Below are positions 43,135-52,871 of a stretch of DNA of 64,000 nt, one piece after another. The notes under the pieces are model-generated. The model did not search any database and had not been told where the DNA came from. It saw only the letters and a program-made list of their open reading frames with translations. The stretch comes from Marinobacter sp. BGYM27 (GTDB taxonomy: Bacteria > Pseudomonadota > Gammaproteobacteria > Pseudomonadales > Oleiphilaceae): assembly GCA_025153445.1 (NCBI GenBank), contig JANZNS010000005.1, positions 186,001 to 250,000 on the forward strand. The letters are read 5' to 3'. A program made the position numbers and the translations under genes. Numbering within the stretch: position 1 is the first letter of the stretch; each line of letters begins with the position of its first letter.

Positions 43135-44412
43135 TTAATTCAGTAAGGTTTTGAGTTCTTCCGCAAGCGCGTCCTGTGGGATGCTGCGTTGTTCTTCTTC
43201 GGTGCGCAACGGCTTGAGGCTCACTGTACCTGAACTTACCTCATTGTCGCCGAGAATCAGCGCATACCGGGCACCACTGCGATCCGCCTTTTTCATCTGG
43301 CTTTTGAAACTGCCGGCACCGCAATGACTCACAATCGTTCGCTCGGTCAGTGCATCACGCAGGTCTTCGGACACTTTCAGTGCCGCAGCCTCACCTGCCT
43401 CGCCCATCCCCATCACGTAGATATCAGCACCCGCACCCACAGTCCCGGGCACGAGATCCAGTGTTTCAAGCATCAGGATCAAACGCTCGACGCCCATCGC
43501 AAACCCCACGCCTTTGGTCGGTTTGCCACCCAGCTGCTCGACCAAACCATCATATCGGCCGCCGGCACACACGGTGCCCTGCGCACCTAAACTCTCGGTG
43601 ACCCACTCAAAGACGGTTTTGCCATAATAATCGAGACCACGCACCAGCCTCGGATTCACAACATACTCAATGCCCGCCAGATCCAGACGGGCTTTCAGAC
43701 CTGCGAAATGGTTCCTGGAGTCATCATCAAGAAAATCGTCAAGGCTCGGGGCATCGTCCAGAAGCTTCTGGGTATCCACTGATTTGGAATCCAGAATACG
43801 CAGCGGGTTGGTCTCGAGACGCCGGCGACTGTCTTCATCCAGCTCTTCACGGAAACCCGAAAGATAATCGACCAGTGCTTCCCGGTAAGCTTTACGGGAT
43901 TCCGCACTGCCAATCGAGTTGATCTCCAGCCGAACATGCGGCATGAGCCCCAGAGCACGCCACAGACGCGCCAGCATGATGAGAAGCTCAGCATCGATAT
44001 CAGGACCGTCCATCCCGAAGCACTCGACGCCAATCTGGTGGAACTGGCGATAACGCCCTTTTTGAGGACGCTCATAACGAAACATCGGGCCGGCGTACCA
44101 CAGCTTTTGGGTCTGATTGAATAACAGGCCATGCTCTTCAGCGGCCCGCACACAACCGGCCGTACCCTCCGGGCGCAATGTCAGGCTTTCGCCGTTGCGA
44201 TCCTCAAAGGTGTACATTTCCTTTTCGACGATATCGGTCACTTCACCAATCGAACGCTTGAACAGGTGTGTCTGTTCGAGCAACGGCATCCGGATTTCCT
44301 GGTAGCCGTAACCACTGAGAACCCGCCCGACCGTACGTTCAAGGTACTGCCAGACAGGCGTCTGATCAGGCAGGATATCGTTCATCCCACGAATTGCTTT
44401 AATCTTTGCCAA
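43135..44412 (-). CDS. hisS: Histidyl-tRNA synthetase
   Basis: Class II synthetase that charges tRNA-His. 425 residues with motif 1 region ([18 protein letters not shown]), motif 2 ([20 protein letters not shown]), the histidine-binding loop [15 protein letters not shown] and motif 3 ([13 protein letters not shown]). The C-terminal anticodon domain is present. It lies in the conserved ispG-hisS-yfgM-bamB order. Confidence 0.98.
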   Translation of the reverse strand: MAKIKAIRGMNDILPDQTPVWQYLERTVGRVLSGYGYQEIRMPLLEQTHLFKRSIGEVTDIVEKEMYTFEDRNGESLTLRPEGTAGCVRAAEEHGLLFNQTQKLWYAGPMFRYERPQKGRYRQFHQIGVECFGMDGPDIDAELLIMLARLWRALGLMPHVRLEINSIGSAESRKAYREALVDYLSGFREELDEDSRRRLETNPLRILDSKSVDTQKLLDDAPSLDDFLDDDSRNHFAGLKARLDLAGIEYVVNPRLVRGLDYYGKTVFEWVTESLGAQGTVCAGGRYDGLVEQLGGKPTKGVGFAMGVERLILMLETLDLVPGTVGAGADIYVMGMGEAGEAAALKVSEDLRDALTERTIVSHCGAGSFKSQMKKADRSGARYALILGDNEVSSGTVSLKPLRTEEEQRSIPQDALAEELKTLLN

Positions 44413-44535
44413 GGTGTATTTCCTGGTCAGGTTTCAAATCACGCCATCCGCTGAAGGCGACAGCCTGATTACTTCAACAAGGAGAATCAACAGATATCGA
44501 CGGCCCGAAATCAGTTCTCGCTGGTCAAATCAGGC

Positions 44536-45654
44536 TCAGTCGTGCGTGCGGACAATAATGGCGTCTTCCTGTTCCTTGCGGCGCTTCACTTCCGTTCGAA
44601 TCAGGTTTTCAAGATTATCAACGAGGTTTTCGTTATCCAGCTTGTGATCCGGGGCGCCAGCCATATACAGCAGATTACGCGGCGAACCACCCGTCAAACC
44701 AATATCGGCCTCTTTGGCTTCACCCGGCCCGTTTACCACACAGCCGATGATCGCCACATCCAGAGCGGTCTGCACATCCTCAAGGCGACCTTCAAGATCA
44801 TTCATGGTCTGAATAACGTCGAAGTTCTGTCGCGAGCAGCTGGGGCACGCAATAAAATTAATGCCTCTGGAACGCAAGCGCAGGCTTTTGAGAATGTCGT
44901 AGCCGACCTTTATTTCCTGCACAGGATCGGCCGCCAGAGAAACCCGAATGGTGTCGCCAATACCGTCCATCAGCAGCATGCCCAGCCCGATCGACGATTT
45001 GACCGTGCCGGATCGCAAACCACCCGCTTCGGTAATACCCAGATGCAGAGGCTGCTCTATCTGTGAAGCAATCTGCCGGTATGCCGCAACTGTCATGAAC
45101 ACTTCCGAGGCTTTCAGGCTCACCTTGAAATCCTGGAAATTGTGGCGATCAAGGATGTCGATATGACGCATGGCGGATTCGACAAGAGCTTCCGGAGTCG
45201 GCTCGCCATATTTGCGCTGAAGATCCTTTTCCAGCGAACCGGCATTGACGCCGATCCGGATCGGGATGTTTTTATCTTTGGCCGCATCAATGACTGCCCG
45301 CACCCTATCTTCACGCCCAATGTTGCCCGGGTTGATGCGAAGGCAGTCAACACCGTACTCGGCGACCTTGAGAGCAATGCGGTAATCAAAGTGGATATCG
45401 GCTACCAGTGGCACGGACACCCGTGGTCTTATGCGGGAAAAAGCCTCCGCTGCGTCCATGCTTGGTACCGAGACCCGCACGATATCAGCGCCCGCTTCCT
45501 GAAGAGCCTCGATTTGCGCAACGGTAGCGTCGACATCACAGGTTTCGGTGTTCGTCATGCTCTGGACAGCGATCGGAGCATCGCCTCCCACAGGCACGTT
45601 ACCCACGAAAATCTGGCGGCTTTTACGGCGTTTAATCGGTGATTCGTGTTTCAT
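44536..45654 (-). CDS. ispG: (E)-4-hydroxy-3-methylbut-2-enyl diphosphate synthase
   Basis: Penultimate step of the methylerythritol phosphate isoprenoid pathway; a [4Fe-4S] enzyme. The 372 residues contain the TIM-barrel N-terminus and the three cluster cysteines in [11 protein letters not shown] and [15 protein letters not shown]. It requires Fe-S assembly, which is relevant because the neighbouring isc locus is reduced. 26 bp after rodZ. Confidence 0.97.
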   Translation of the reverse strand: MKHESPIKRRKSRQIFVGNVPVGGDAPIAVQSMTNTETCDVDATVAQIEALQEAGADIVRVSVPSMDAAEAFSRIRPRVSVPLVADIHFDYRIALKVAEYGVDCLRINPGNIGREDRVRAVIDAAKDKNIPIRIGVNAGSLEKDLQRKYGEPTPEALVESAMRHIDILDRHNFQDFKVSLKASEVFMTVAAYRQIASQIEQPLHLGITEAGGLRSGTVKSSIGLGMLLMDGIGDTIRVSLAADPVQEIKVGYDILKSLRLRSRGINFIACPSCSRQNFDVIQTMNDLEGRLEDVQTALDVAIIGCVVNGPGEAKEADIGLTGGSPRNLLYMAGAPDHKLDNENLVDNLENLIRTEVKRRKEQEDAIIVRTHD

Positions 45655-45680
45655 ACAATCCTGGAATGATTTCTGAAAGC

Positions 45681-46733
45681 TCAGTTACCCAACGTCAGCG
45701 AGACGCGGTTATTGGACGTCGGATAGCGTGAAAGATCAACAGCTTCACGGTTAAAGTTCAGTGAGACAGCATCAGCAGCGCCCAGTACAACCGTAAAGGG
45801 TGCCGGGCCTTCATAGCGCAGGGTATCACCATCGCGTTTCAACACAGAGACAACGGTTCGCCCCTCACCATTTTTAACAGACACCCAACAATCAGCCGAG
45901 AAGCTTGCTGTAATGACAGATGCACCGGCTGTGGCGGGCGATTCGGTATTTTCCGGCACGCTCGCCTGTTCGTCTGATGCTGTCGAAGGTGGCGCGACTG
46001 CGGCGTCAACCGGGCTTTCATCCGCCGGTTCAGTCAAAGCACTCTCGGCGGCGCTTGACTCAAAAGAATCACTTTCAGATTCGCCTGCTTCAACGGAGGC
46101 GTCCGAAGCGTCAAACGACATGTCCGACTCTTCGTCTGCAGCAGATGTCAGTATGCCGTCGGATTCAAATTCTGAGGTGTCGCTTTCTGCGGAGGGTTCA
46201 GCGGTATCCATCATATCCGCTTCTGAATCCTCAGCGGGCGCCGATTGTAAACTTTGCGGAGCTTCTCCTGACTCAGAAGCGGAGTCATTACCCAGCAGCG
46301 TTCCCAGCGGCACAAATCGAGATGCGAGAAATGCTGCTGCAGCCAGCACCACAACAAGCAGCACCCATCGTGCTATACGACGCTTTCTGCGCTTTTTCTG
46401 AGCAATATTTTCGAGTGGATTCGATTTCTGTGCTTCGACAGCCTTAACGCGAATCGGCTCCAGTTCGTGATCCAGACGATTGATCAGGTCAGATACGTCC
46501 AGCCCCAGTTGCTCTGCATAAGCCCGAACATAGCCTTTTAGAAACAACTCGCTGCCGATTTGCGAGTAGCGTCCCTCTTCAATGGCATCAATTATGGACG
46601 GGCGCAGATGCTGATGCTCAGCAACCTCCGCTACAGAAAGTCCTTTCGCTTCCCGTGCCTCACGAAGCTCACGACCAACGTCCCCGGCTAATTCAGGGAC
46701 TTCTGGTGACTGCCCGCCGTCTTCATTTGTCAT
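45681..46733 (-). CDS. rodZ: Cytoskeletal protein RodZ, with long acidic periplasmic linker
   Basis: Links the MreB cytoskeleton to the cell wall machinery and sets rod shape. Order in 350 residues: helix-turn-helix domain ([20 protein letters not shown], about 23-85), basic juxtamembrane stretch KKRRKRR, membrane helix near 121-141, a linker of about 120 residues rich in Ser, Glu, Asp and Ala, and a DUF4115 beta domain at the C-terminus. The linker is strongly acidic and low in complexity. It overlaps pilW by 11 bp. Confidence 0.93.
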   Translation of the reverse strand: MTNEDGGQSPEVPELAGDVGRELREAREAKGLSVAEVAEHQHLRPSIIDAIEEGRYSQIGSELFLKGYVRAYAEQLGLDVSDLINRLDHELEPIRVKAVEAQKSNPLENIAQKKRRKRRIARWVLLVVVLAAAAFLASRFVPLGTLLGNDSASESGEAPQSLQSAPAEDSEADMMDTAEPSAESDTSEFESDGILTSAADEESDMSFDASDASVEAGESESDSFESSAAESALTEPADESPVDAAVAPPSTASDEQASVPENTESPATAGASVITASFSADCWVSVKNGEGRTVVSVLKRDGDTLRYEGPAPFTVVLGAADAVSLNFNREAVDLSRYPTSNNRVSLTLGN

Positions 46734-47529
46734 TTGAAATCAGGGCCCTGTACTGTTTGAGTTCTTCTGATTCTGGGTACTGGTTGCGCAGAAGTAAAGC
46801 CAGGCTCGCTTCACGATGCTTGTCACCGTAATAGTGAGCAAGGCGGATTCCGGTATAAAGACTCTCGGGAGAATGCTGCATCTGCGGATTATCATTGATC
46901 ATCCTCTGCAGACGATTATAGAAAGCCGAAGCCTCTGTATACTGCTGCTTGTTTACCAGCGCAGTGGACACTGCAAGAAGATAGCTTGCATTACCCCGTG
47001 ACAGCTCTACTGCCCGATAGTAGCTCTGCAATGCATCATCGTCTTTGCCCATGGCTTGCTGGGTTCGGCCGAGATTATAAAAGATCGACCCACGATCCTC
47101 GTACTCGGTATCTTTGGACGCTGTCTCGAACTGTTCGCTGGCGTCTTTGAACTTGCCTTGGCTGTAGAGAAAGGCGCCGTAATAGATCCTGCCACGGGTG
47201 TAGCTGCCATCGCTACGCAACGCCTTTTTGAAGTAGTCGTCTGCAAGCTCTGGCTCGCCTTCCGACTGGTAAATCAGCCCCATTGCGGAGAGAGCCCCAG
47301 CGCTCTGGGGATTAATTTCAAGTGCACGCTTCAGATGATCGCGTGCCCGGTCGTAATTTCCCTGTCCGAGATAGGCTGTGCCCAGACGGACATAGTTCTT
47401 CTCAGCCTTCTCTTTATCGGCCTCTTTGGCAAAAGGACTGTCAGTTGTCGTCACGCAACCGGAAAGCGCAAGCAATCCAGCCAGAGCAAGCAACCTGAAA
47501 AAACGAATTCTACGGCCGTATGCATTCAC
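46723..47529 (-). CDS. pilW: Type IV pilus biogenesis lipoprotein PilW/PilF
   Basis: Outer-membrane lipoprotein (pilotin) needed for PilQ secretin assembly. The 268 residues start with a basic N-terminus and lipobox LSGC (Cys25), then about six TPR repeats (YVRLGTAYLGQGNYDRARDH, LSAMGLIYQSEGEPELADDY and others). The position between rlmN and rodZ is the conserved pseudomonad arrangement. The name pilF is used for the same protein in Pseudomonas. Confidence 0.94.
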   Translation of the reverse strand: MNAYGRRIRFFRLLALAGLLALSGCVTTTDSPFAKEADKEKAEKNYVRLGTAYLGQGNYDRARDHLKRALEINPQSAGALSAMGLIYQSEGEPELADDYFKKALRSDGSYTRGRIYYGAFLYSQGKFKDASEQFETASKDTEYEDRGSIFYNLGRTQQAMGKDDDALQSYYRAVELSRGNASYLLAVSTALVNKQQYTEASAFYNRLQRMINDNPQMQHSPESLYTGIRLAHYYGDKHREASLALLLRNQYPESEELKQYRALISNDK

Positions 47530-47559
47530 TCCAGGGAAATCCTTATGGTGACGAATTGA

Positions 47560-48690
47560 TTATGGGGAAACCTGATGAACCGCAATATGGCGCTGACTTC
47601 TGCGCGTGCGATCCTCGAATTTGCCGACAAGTTGGCCGCATGCCGCATCGATATCGTCGCCACGGGTTGTTCTGACAGTTGTGACAAATCCACCTTCATT
47701 GAGGATGGACTGGAAACGGCGGGTCGCCTGAATCTTCGGGCGTTTGAAATCACTTTCCGGGAACGGATTAAACGGGATCAGGTTAATCTTGCATGGCAAG
47801 TCCTTGAGCACCCGGACGAGCTCATGGGCATGTTCAAGCTTGTCGTTAACGCCGGCGATGACGGTGTATTCGATTGTCGCCTTGCGCTTATCCGGCAGAC
47901 GGGCAAGATAACGGCGGGTGGCCGCCAACAACTCGGCTATCGGATACTTCTTGTTGATTGGCACCAGCTCGTTACGCAGTTCATCATTAGGCGCATGCAA
48001 CGAAATGGCGATGGACACATCCGTAACCTCCCCCAGACGATCAAGCGCGGGTACGACGCCTGAAGTACTGAGCGTTACCCGGCGCTTGGATATGCCGTAA
48101 GCCAGATCTTCCATCATCAGGTTCATGGCGTCGACAACATTGTCGAAGTTGAGCAACGGCTCACCCATTCCCATCATGACAACATTGGTGATCGGCCGGT
48201 CGGCTTTCTGATCGAAAGGCATAAACGCGCGGCGGGCAACCCAGACCTGGCCGATAATTTCAGCCGCCGACAGGTTACGATTAAAGCCCCGCTTTCCTGT
48301 GGAGCAGAAGGTGCAGTCAAGGCTGCAACCGATCTGGGATGACACGCACAAAGTGCCACGCTGGCCATCGGGAATCAGCACGGTTTCGACGCTGTTGCCG
48401 CTATCCATGCGCATGATCCACTTGCGAGTACCGTCTTTGGAGGTTTCATCGAGCACGACCTCCGGCCCACGAATCTCCGCGACCTCTGCCAGTTTCTCGC
48501 GCAATACCCGACTGACGTTAGTCATTTGATCGAAGTCATCAACGCCATGCTGATGAATCCATTGAAGCATTTGGGTGGCACGGAATTTCTTCTCACCCAT
48601 GGACTCAAAAAACGCCTCCATTTTGGCCTTGGGCAGGCCCAGCAAATTTACTTTTTCAGAAGGCGCCGTCATTGCAATAACCTCGATCAA
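47560..48690 (-). CDS. rlmN: Dual-specificity 23S rRNA/tRNA methyltransferase RlmN
   Basis: Radical SAM enzyme that makes m2A2503 in 23S rRNA and m2A37 in tRNA. 376 residues; the cluster motif is [18 protein letters not shown], the resolving cysteine lies in [10 protein letters not shown] and the methyl-carrying cysteine in [10 protein letters not shown]. It needs a [4Fe-4S] cluster. The start with five residues before [12 protein letters not shown] is uncertain; the inner ATG (48672) may be used. It is 48 bp after ndk, which contain a hairpin. Confidence 0.96.
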   Translation of the reverse strand: MIEVIAMTAPSEKVNLLGLPKAKMEAFFESMGEKKFRATQMLQWIHQHGVDDFDQMTNVSRVLREKLAEVAEIRGPEVVLDETSKDGTRKWIMRMDSGNSVETVLIPDGQRGTLCVSSQIGCSLDCTFCSTGKRGFNRNLSAAEIIGQVWVARRAFMPFDQKADRPITNVVMMGMGEPLLNFDNVVDAMNLMMEDLAYGISKRRVTLSTSGVVPALDRLGEVTDVSIAISLHAPNDELRNELVPINKKYPIAELLAATRRYLARLPDKRKATIEYTVIAGVNDKLEHAHELVRVLKDLPCKINLIPFNPFPESDFKRPKIQATRRFQSILNEGGFVTTVRTTRGDDIDAACGQLVGKFEDRTRRSQRHIAVHQVSP

Positions 48691-48702
48691 ATAACCATGT
48701 CG

Positions 48703-48730
48703 GGACCGGGTGCCCGCAGGCGCCCGGTCC
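48703..48730 (-). terminator. GC-rich hairpin between ndk and rlmN, no U tract
   Basis: GGACCGGG and CCCGGTCC form a perfect 8-bp stem around a 12-base loop that can itself pair. No T run follows on the minus strand, so it is more likely an attenuator or RNA-stability element than a full terminator. Confidence 0.5.
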
Positions 48731-48738
48731 GGCAGAAA

Positions 48739-49167
48739 TCAACCGCGTGGGCAGATCTCGTTATCATTAAAGAAATAAGCGATTTCACGCTCAGCTGATT
48801 CAGCAGAATCAGAACCGTGAACAGCGTTGGCATCGATTGAAGATGCGAAGTCAGCACGGATAGTGCCGGCAGCTGCTTCTTTCGGGTTGGTAGCGCCCAT
48901 CAGATCACGGTTTTTCAGGATGGCGCCTTCGCCTTCCAGAGCCTGAACCACAACAGGACCAGACGTCATGAACGCGACCAGATCGCCGAAGAAAGGACGT
49001 TCTTTGTGCTCGGCGTAGAAGCCTTCTGCCTGCTCCTGGGTCAGGTGCATCATTTTTGACGCAACAATGCTCAGACCGGCTTTTTCGAAACGGCTGTAGA
49101 TTTCGCCGATTACGTTCTTGGCAACGGCATCCGGCTTGATAATAGAGAGCGTACGCTCGATAGACAT
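48739..49167 (-). CDS. ndk: Nucleoside diphosphate kinase
   Basis: Transfers the gamma phosphate between nucleoside di- and triphosphates through a phosphohistidine. 142 residues from ATG 49167: [18 protein letters not shown], with the catalytic histidine in [16 protein letters not shown]. The frame stays open upstream into iscS, but the extra 90 residues are not family-like. A candidate promoter lies in the short gap after iscS. Confidence 0.97.
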   Translation of the reverse strand: MSIERTLSIIKPDAVAKNVIGEIYSRFEKAGLSIVASKMMHLTQEQAEGFYAEHKERPFFGDLVAFMTSGPVVVQALEGEGAILKNRDLMGATNPKEAAAGTIRADFASSIDANAVHGSDSAESAEREIAYFFNDNEICPRG

Positions 49168-49215
49168 GCTATATCTCCAGTTAATGTTCAGGTGAAGGTG
49201 AAAAACTAATCGGCG

Positions 49216-49244
49216 ATTATACGCACGAAGCCGGCCACTGCCTA
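49216..49244 (-). promoter_or_regulatory. Candidate promoter for ndk in the iscS-ndk junction
   Basis: Minus strand TAGGCA (49244-49239), 17-bp spacer and perfect TATAAT (49221-49216). Start near 49209 would leave a leader of about 42 nt. The -35 hexamer overlaps the iscS stop region. Confidence 0.6.
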
Positions 49245-50411
49245 CCGGGCACCCATTCTCGCTTGCTGAATGTCCCGAAGACGGGTGAAAACGGAGGTGA
49301 TTTCGCTTACTGCAAAATCGATCTCTTCGATCGTTGAAAATCGCCCGAAAGAAAATCGGAGTGCGCTGTGGGCAAGTGCGTCCCCCACCCCCAAGGCCCG
49401 CAGCACATAAGAAGGCTCCATAGAGGCGGAAGCACACGCTGAGCCGGATGATACCGCAAGATCACGCAGGCCCAGCATTAACGATTCGCCGTCGATACCG
49501 CTGAAACTGATATTGACAATGCCAGGCACCGTGAGTTCCTGGTGCCCGTTAAAGAAAATCCCGTCCAATCCGGACAATCCCGAGATAAAACGGCTACGAA
49601 GCGCCCCAAGGCGAGCCATTTCTTCGTCTAGCTCTTCCGCTGCAATCCGAAAGGCCTCTCCCATCCCGACCGCCTGGTGAGTGGCGAGTGTACCGGATCG
49701 CATACCACGCTCATGACCACCGCCGCGAATCAGCGGATCGATTTTGACGGCCGGATCCCGACGCACATACAACGCACCAACGCCTTTGGGTCCATATACC
49801 TTGTGCCCCGACAAAGACATCAAATCCACTTCCACTTTCGAAAGGTCTATTGGCAGCTTCCCCGCCGCTTGCGCGCCATCGACGTGAAAAGTAATGCCTC
49901 GACTCCGCAGCATCTGACCGATAGCAGGCACGTCATTGATCACGCCCAATTCATTATTGACCCACATCAGACTCACAAGGAATGTATCGTCGGTGAGCGC
50001 TTCAGTTACTTGCTCAAGAGAAATCACCCCTTTCGCATCGGGCTGAAGATAGGTTACGCGGTAACCTTGGGTTTCAAGCCATTCGCAGGTATCCAGTACG
50101 GCTTTATGCTCAATTCTCGATGTGACGATATGCCCGCCGGGGTGCCGCAAAGCGCATCCGGTAATCGCTAGGTTGTCGGACTCAGTTGCGCCGGAGGTCC
50201 ACACGATTTCCCGAGGATCACAGGCAATCAGGTCTGCAACCTGCCTACGAGCGCCCTCTACGGCGGCCTCCGCCTGCCAGCCATAACCGTGTGTTCGTGA
50301 TGCCGGATTACCGAAAACCCCGTCCAGCGTCAGGCAGTCAGCCATCTTCGCGGCTACCCGAGGATCAACTGGTGTAGTGGCTGCGTAATCGAGATATACA
50401 GGCTTTTTCAT
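49242..50411 (-). CDS. iscS: Cysteine desulfurase IscS, C-terminally short
   Basis: PLP enzyme that takes sulfur from cysteine for Fe-S clusters and thio-modification of tRNA. 389 residues, against about 404 in Escherichia coli. PLP lysine in [10 protein letters not shown], histidine in [10 protein letters not shown], persulfide cysteine in [21 protein letters not shown]: all catalytic parts are intact. The protein stops at [12 protein letters not shown] and lacks the family tail that contacts IscU. The genes normally following (iscU, iscA, hscB, hscA, fdx, iscX) are absent; ndk begins 74 bp later. iscR ends 75 bp upstream. Confidence 0.95.
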   Translation of the reverse strand: MKKPVYLDYAATTPVDPRVAAKMADCLTLDGVFGNPASRTHGYGWQAEAAVEGARRQVADLIACDPREIVWTSGATESDNLAITGCALRHPGGHIVTSRIEHKAVLDTCEWLETQGYRVTYLQPDAKGVISLEQVTEALTDDTFLVSLMWVNNELGVINDVPAIGQMLRSRGITFHVDGAQAAGKLPIDLSKVEVDLMSLSGHKVYGPKGVGALYVRRDPAVKIDPLIRGGGHERGMRSGTLATHQAVGMGEAFRIAAEELDEEMARLGALRSRFISGLSGLDGIFFNGHQELTVPGIVNISFSGIDGESLMLGLRDLAVSSGSACASASMEPSYVLRALGVGDALAHSALRFSFGRFSTIEEIDFAVSEITSVFTRLRDIQQARMGAR

Positions 50412-50486
50412 GGATGATCGGCGCTTTTCTGTGGTTTTCTGAAACGGTTACTGCTTTTGGAGACCGGAGCAAATAACGCCAGTGCG

Positions 50487-50972
50487 TTAGACAGGATCGC
50501 CTTCCATCAGTCGCTCGGTATTGATGGCATCCGCCTGACGTTCGTTCTGGCGACTCGCTACAATCTGGATCTCGCGCTTGCGCATCAAATCGGCCAGACT
50601 GATTTGACTCAGGAACGTATGAATTTGATCACTTAGATCTGACCAAAGGTGATGCGTCAGGCACTTTTCACCGTTCTGGCAATCACCTTTATTGTTGCAC
50701 CGGGTGGTATCGAGCGATTCATTGACCGCATCAACGACTTCGGAAATAAAGACCTGCTCATGCGAGCGGCCCAACTGGTAGCCTCCGCCAGGTCCGCGCA
50801 CGCTCACAACAAGCGCGTGCCTGCGAAGCTTGGCGAAAAGCTGCTCCAGATAAGATAGAGAGATATCCTGACGTTGGGAGATGTCCGCCAGACTGACGGG
50901 CCCATCGCCACCATGCAACGCAAGATCAAGCATTGCCGTGACTGCATAGCGCCCCTTGGTGGTCAGTCGCAT
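50487..50972 (-). CDS. iscR: Fe-S cluster sensing regulator IscR
   Basis: Rrf2-family regulator that, with a [2Fe-2S] cluster, represses isc genes and in apo form activates suf-type genes. 161 residues. The winged helix starts [18 protein letters not shown], and the ligands C92, C98, C104 and H107 are exactly in place ([18 protein letters not shown]). It should therefore sense cluster status. Its promoter contains an apparent type 1 IscR operator, which indicates autorepression. It is transcribed with iscS. Confidence 0.96.
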   Translation of the reverse strand: MRLTTKGRYAVTAMLDLALHGGDGPVSLADISQRQDISLSYLEQLFAKLRRHALVVSVRGPGGGYQLGRSHEQVFISEVVDAVNESLDTTRCNNKGDCQNGEKCLTHHLWSDLSDQIHTFLSQISLADLMRKREIQIVASRQNERQADAINTERLMEGDPV

Positions 50973-51018
50973 TGATCGCTGCCTCTAGAGGTCAAGAAGA
51001 GTACGAAATTGACTTGGA

Positions 51019-51051
51019 AGTATGAATTGACCCACTAAAACAGTCAAGTAT
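51019..51051 (-). promoter_or_regulatory. iscR promoter overlapped by a type 1 IscR operator
   Basis: Minus strand TTGACT (51047-51042), 17-bp spacer, CATACT (51024-51019). The left arm ATACTTGACT (51051-51042) fits the type 1 IscR half-site exactly, followed by GTTT and a right arm TAGTGGGTCAA that matches about 7 of 11 consensus positions as I recall them. The operator covers the -35 element, the same geometry as Escherichia coli iscR. Confidence 0.65.
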
Positions 51052-51081
51052 TCAACCCCAGGGCGAACCGCTCGAAAAAGA

Positions 51082-51858
51082 TCAAACTTCGCGGTTCTCG
51101 TCCCTCACACAATCAAAGTCTTCCTCATCGATTGGCGGCATTGCACCGTTGCGATATTCCTTGTCTACGCGCTGAAGCGCCTTGCACATGGTTTCGATCC
51201 GGTCATCCACCACATGCATGTGATCCAGCAGGCTGCGCATGGCGCGCGCTACCGGATCGGGCATTTCTTCCGATACGCCGTAAGCGTCGAACCCCATGCG
51301 TCGCTCCATATCACGCCGTTTCGCTTCATCGCTATCATTGGTATCGCGCTTGATGATGACGCGCCCAGGAATCCCGACTACCGTCGCATCAGCCGGAACA
51401 GCCTTGGTGACGACGGAATTGGACCCCACTTTAGCCCGGTCACCTACCTCGAAAGGTCCCAGAATTTTGGCACCGGCACCGACCACGACACCATTTCCCA
51501 GCGTGGGATGGCGCTTGCCCTTGTTCCAGCTTGTACCGCCCAGCGTAACGCCCTGATATAGCGTAACATCATCGCCAATAACCGTTGTTTCACCGATCAC
51601 GACCCCCATACCGTGATCAATGAAAAACCGTCGACCAATTACTGCACCGGGATGTATTTCTATTCCGGTAAACCAGCGAGCCAATGTGGAGATCGTGCGG
51701 GCCAGCCATTTAAAGCCCCGCACCCATAAGCTATGAGCGAACCGATAGAAGAGTAATGCGTGCAACCCGGGATAATTGGTTAAAACCTCGAACGTATTGC
51801 GCGCCGCCGGGTCACGATGAAATACACTGCTGATATCTTCACGTAGACGTTCAAACAT
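51082..51858 (-). CDS. cysE: Serine O-acetyltransferase
   Basis: First step of cysteine synthesis: acetylates serine. 258 residues with an N-terminal helical domain and a C-terminal left-handed beta helix ([40 protein letters not shown]) that holds the catalytic His/Asp. The tail after residue 190 is charged and longer than the minimal enzyme. It follows trmJ by 3 bp and precedes iscR, so cysteine supply sits beside cysteine use. Confidence 0.97.
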   Translation of the reverse strand: MFERLREDISSVFHRDPAARNTFEVLTNYPGLHALLFYRFAHSLWVRGFKWLARTISTLARWFTGIEIHPGAVIGRRFFIDHGMGVVIGETTVIGDDVTLYQGVTLGGTSWNKGKRHPTLGNGVVVGAGAKILGPFEVGDRAKVGSNSVVTKAVPADATVVGIPGRVIIKRDTNDSDEAKRRDMERRMGFDAYGVSEEMPDPVARAMRSLLDHMHVVDDRIETMCKALQRVDKEYRNGAMPPIDEEDFDCVRDENREV

Positions 51859-51861
51859 AAA

Positions 51862-52680
51862 TCAGCCCTGGTCCTGCCCTGCTTTTGTCTGCCCTTGCGG
51901 CGCCCCGGCACTCTTCTGAACAGCTGAAAGAACGCCTCGTAAAATATTGATTTCCATCTTATCCATGCGCGCTCTCTGGAACAATCTCCGAAGGCGACTC
52001 ATGAGCTGCCGGGGATTTTCGCGGCGGTGGAATTCGATGTCGACCAGCACCTGCTCCAGGTGACCGAAAAAGCCTTCCACCTCACCCACGGTGGCGGCCT
52101 GCATATCCCAGCCGGGATCACCCGGGGCAAGCATTGGCTGCAGCGCTGTCCGCTCACCTTCAGCCTCCAGTGCTTCGAGTTGCTTGATCCGCAATTCATA
52201 GCACACAACCTGAACCGCCATGGCGAGATTGAGCGAACTGTAGTCGGGGTTCGAGGGAATATGAATGTGGTAGTGACACCGCTGCAGCTCATCATTACTG
52301 AGGCCGTGATTTTCACGCCCGAAAATCAACGCAACCTCGCCTTTGACGGCTTCTTCGTTCACTTTTTCAGCGCAGGCTGAGGGCGACATAATAGGCCAAG
52401 GCACCTTTCGCCCTCGAGCGCTGGTCCCCATCACCGTAATACAACCCGCGAGAGCTTCGTCCAGGCTGTCAACGACCTGCGCCCGATCAAGCACATCAGA
52501 GGCGCCAGCGGCCCTTGCATAGGACGTTTCATCAGGAAAGGATGCCGGATTCACCAGCCAAAGATTACCCAGGCCCATATTCTTCATCCCCCGCGCGACA
52601 GCCCCGATGTTGCCGGAATGGGATGTTTCGACCAGTACGATGCGAACGTTGTCGTAAGGATTGGCGGGGGTAGCACTCAT
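51862..52680 (-). CDS. trmJ: tRNA (cytidine/uridine-32-2'-O-)-methyltransferase TrmJ
   Basis: SPOUT-class methyltransferase that modifies position 32 of the tRNA anticodon loop. 272 residues from ATG 52680 (MSATPANPYDNVRIVLVETS). SAM-binding knot motifs are GNIGAVARGMKNMG, LIFGRENHGLSNDEL and YSSLNLAMAVQVVCYEL. A longer frame to 52755 has no family sequence. The C-terminal extension (about 160-272) is helical. Divergent from suhB and upstream of cysE. Confidence 0.95.
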   Translation of the reverse strand: MSATPANPYDNVRIVLVETSHSGNIGAVARGMKNMGLGNLWLVNPASFPDETSYARAAGASDVLDRAQVVDSLDEALAGCITVMGTSARGRKVPWPIMSPSACAEKVNEEAVKGEVALIFGRENHGLSNDELQRCHYHIHIPSNPDYSSLNLAMAVQVVCYELRIKQLEALEAEGERTALQPMLAPGDPGWDMQAATVGEVEGFFGHLEQVLVDIEFHRRENPRQLMSRLRRLFQRARMDKMEINILRGVLSAVQKSAGAPQGQTKAGQDQG

Positions 52681-52738
52681 GCAATCAAGCCTCGGGTATA
52701 TCAGATCGTCAGGGCGCGACATGATATCAGATGTTAAT

Positions 52739-52772
52739 CCCGGTTGAGCGCTCAAGACGCTAATTAACCGGG
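52739..52772. repeat. Nested dyads in the trmJ-suhB divergent region
   Basis: CCCGGTT (52739-52745) and AACCGGG (52766-52772) form an inverted repeat. A perfect 12-bp palindrome TTGAGCGCTCAA (52744-52755) overlaps its left arm. A direct repeat ATATCAGAT (52698-52706, 52724-52732) lies nearby. No known operator recognised. Confidence 0.5.
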
Positions 52773-52824
52773 TAATCCCCTATTACTCCAGTCCGCAAAA
52801 AACATATAAGCCAGCAAGGCGATT

Positions 52825-52833
52825 TGATATGAT
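52825..52833 (+). promoter_or_regulatory. Extended -10 promoter candidate for suhB
   Basis: TGATATGAT carries the TGn extension directly before TATGAT (52828-52833). No -35 is recognisable. It lies about 39 bp before the suhB ATG. Confidence 0.5.
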
Positions 52834-52871
52834 ACGCGACCTTTGTACACAGCCAGGTGACAGATAGTTCC

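Noticed and set aside
49168-49437. Extended Ndk N-terminus of 90 residues
   Set aside because: It is iscS read in another frame; the family N-terminus begins at 49167.
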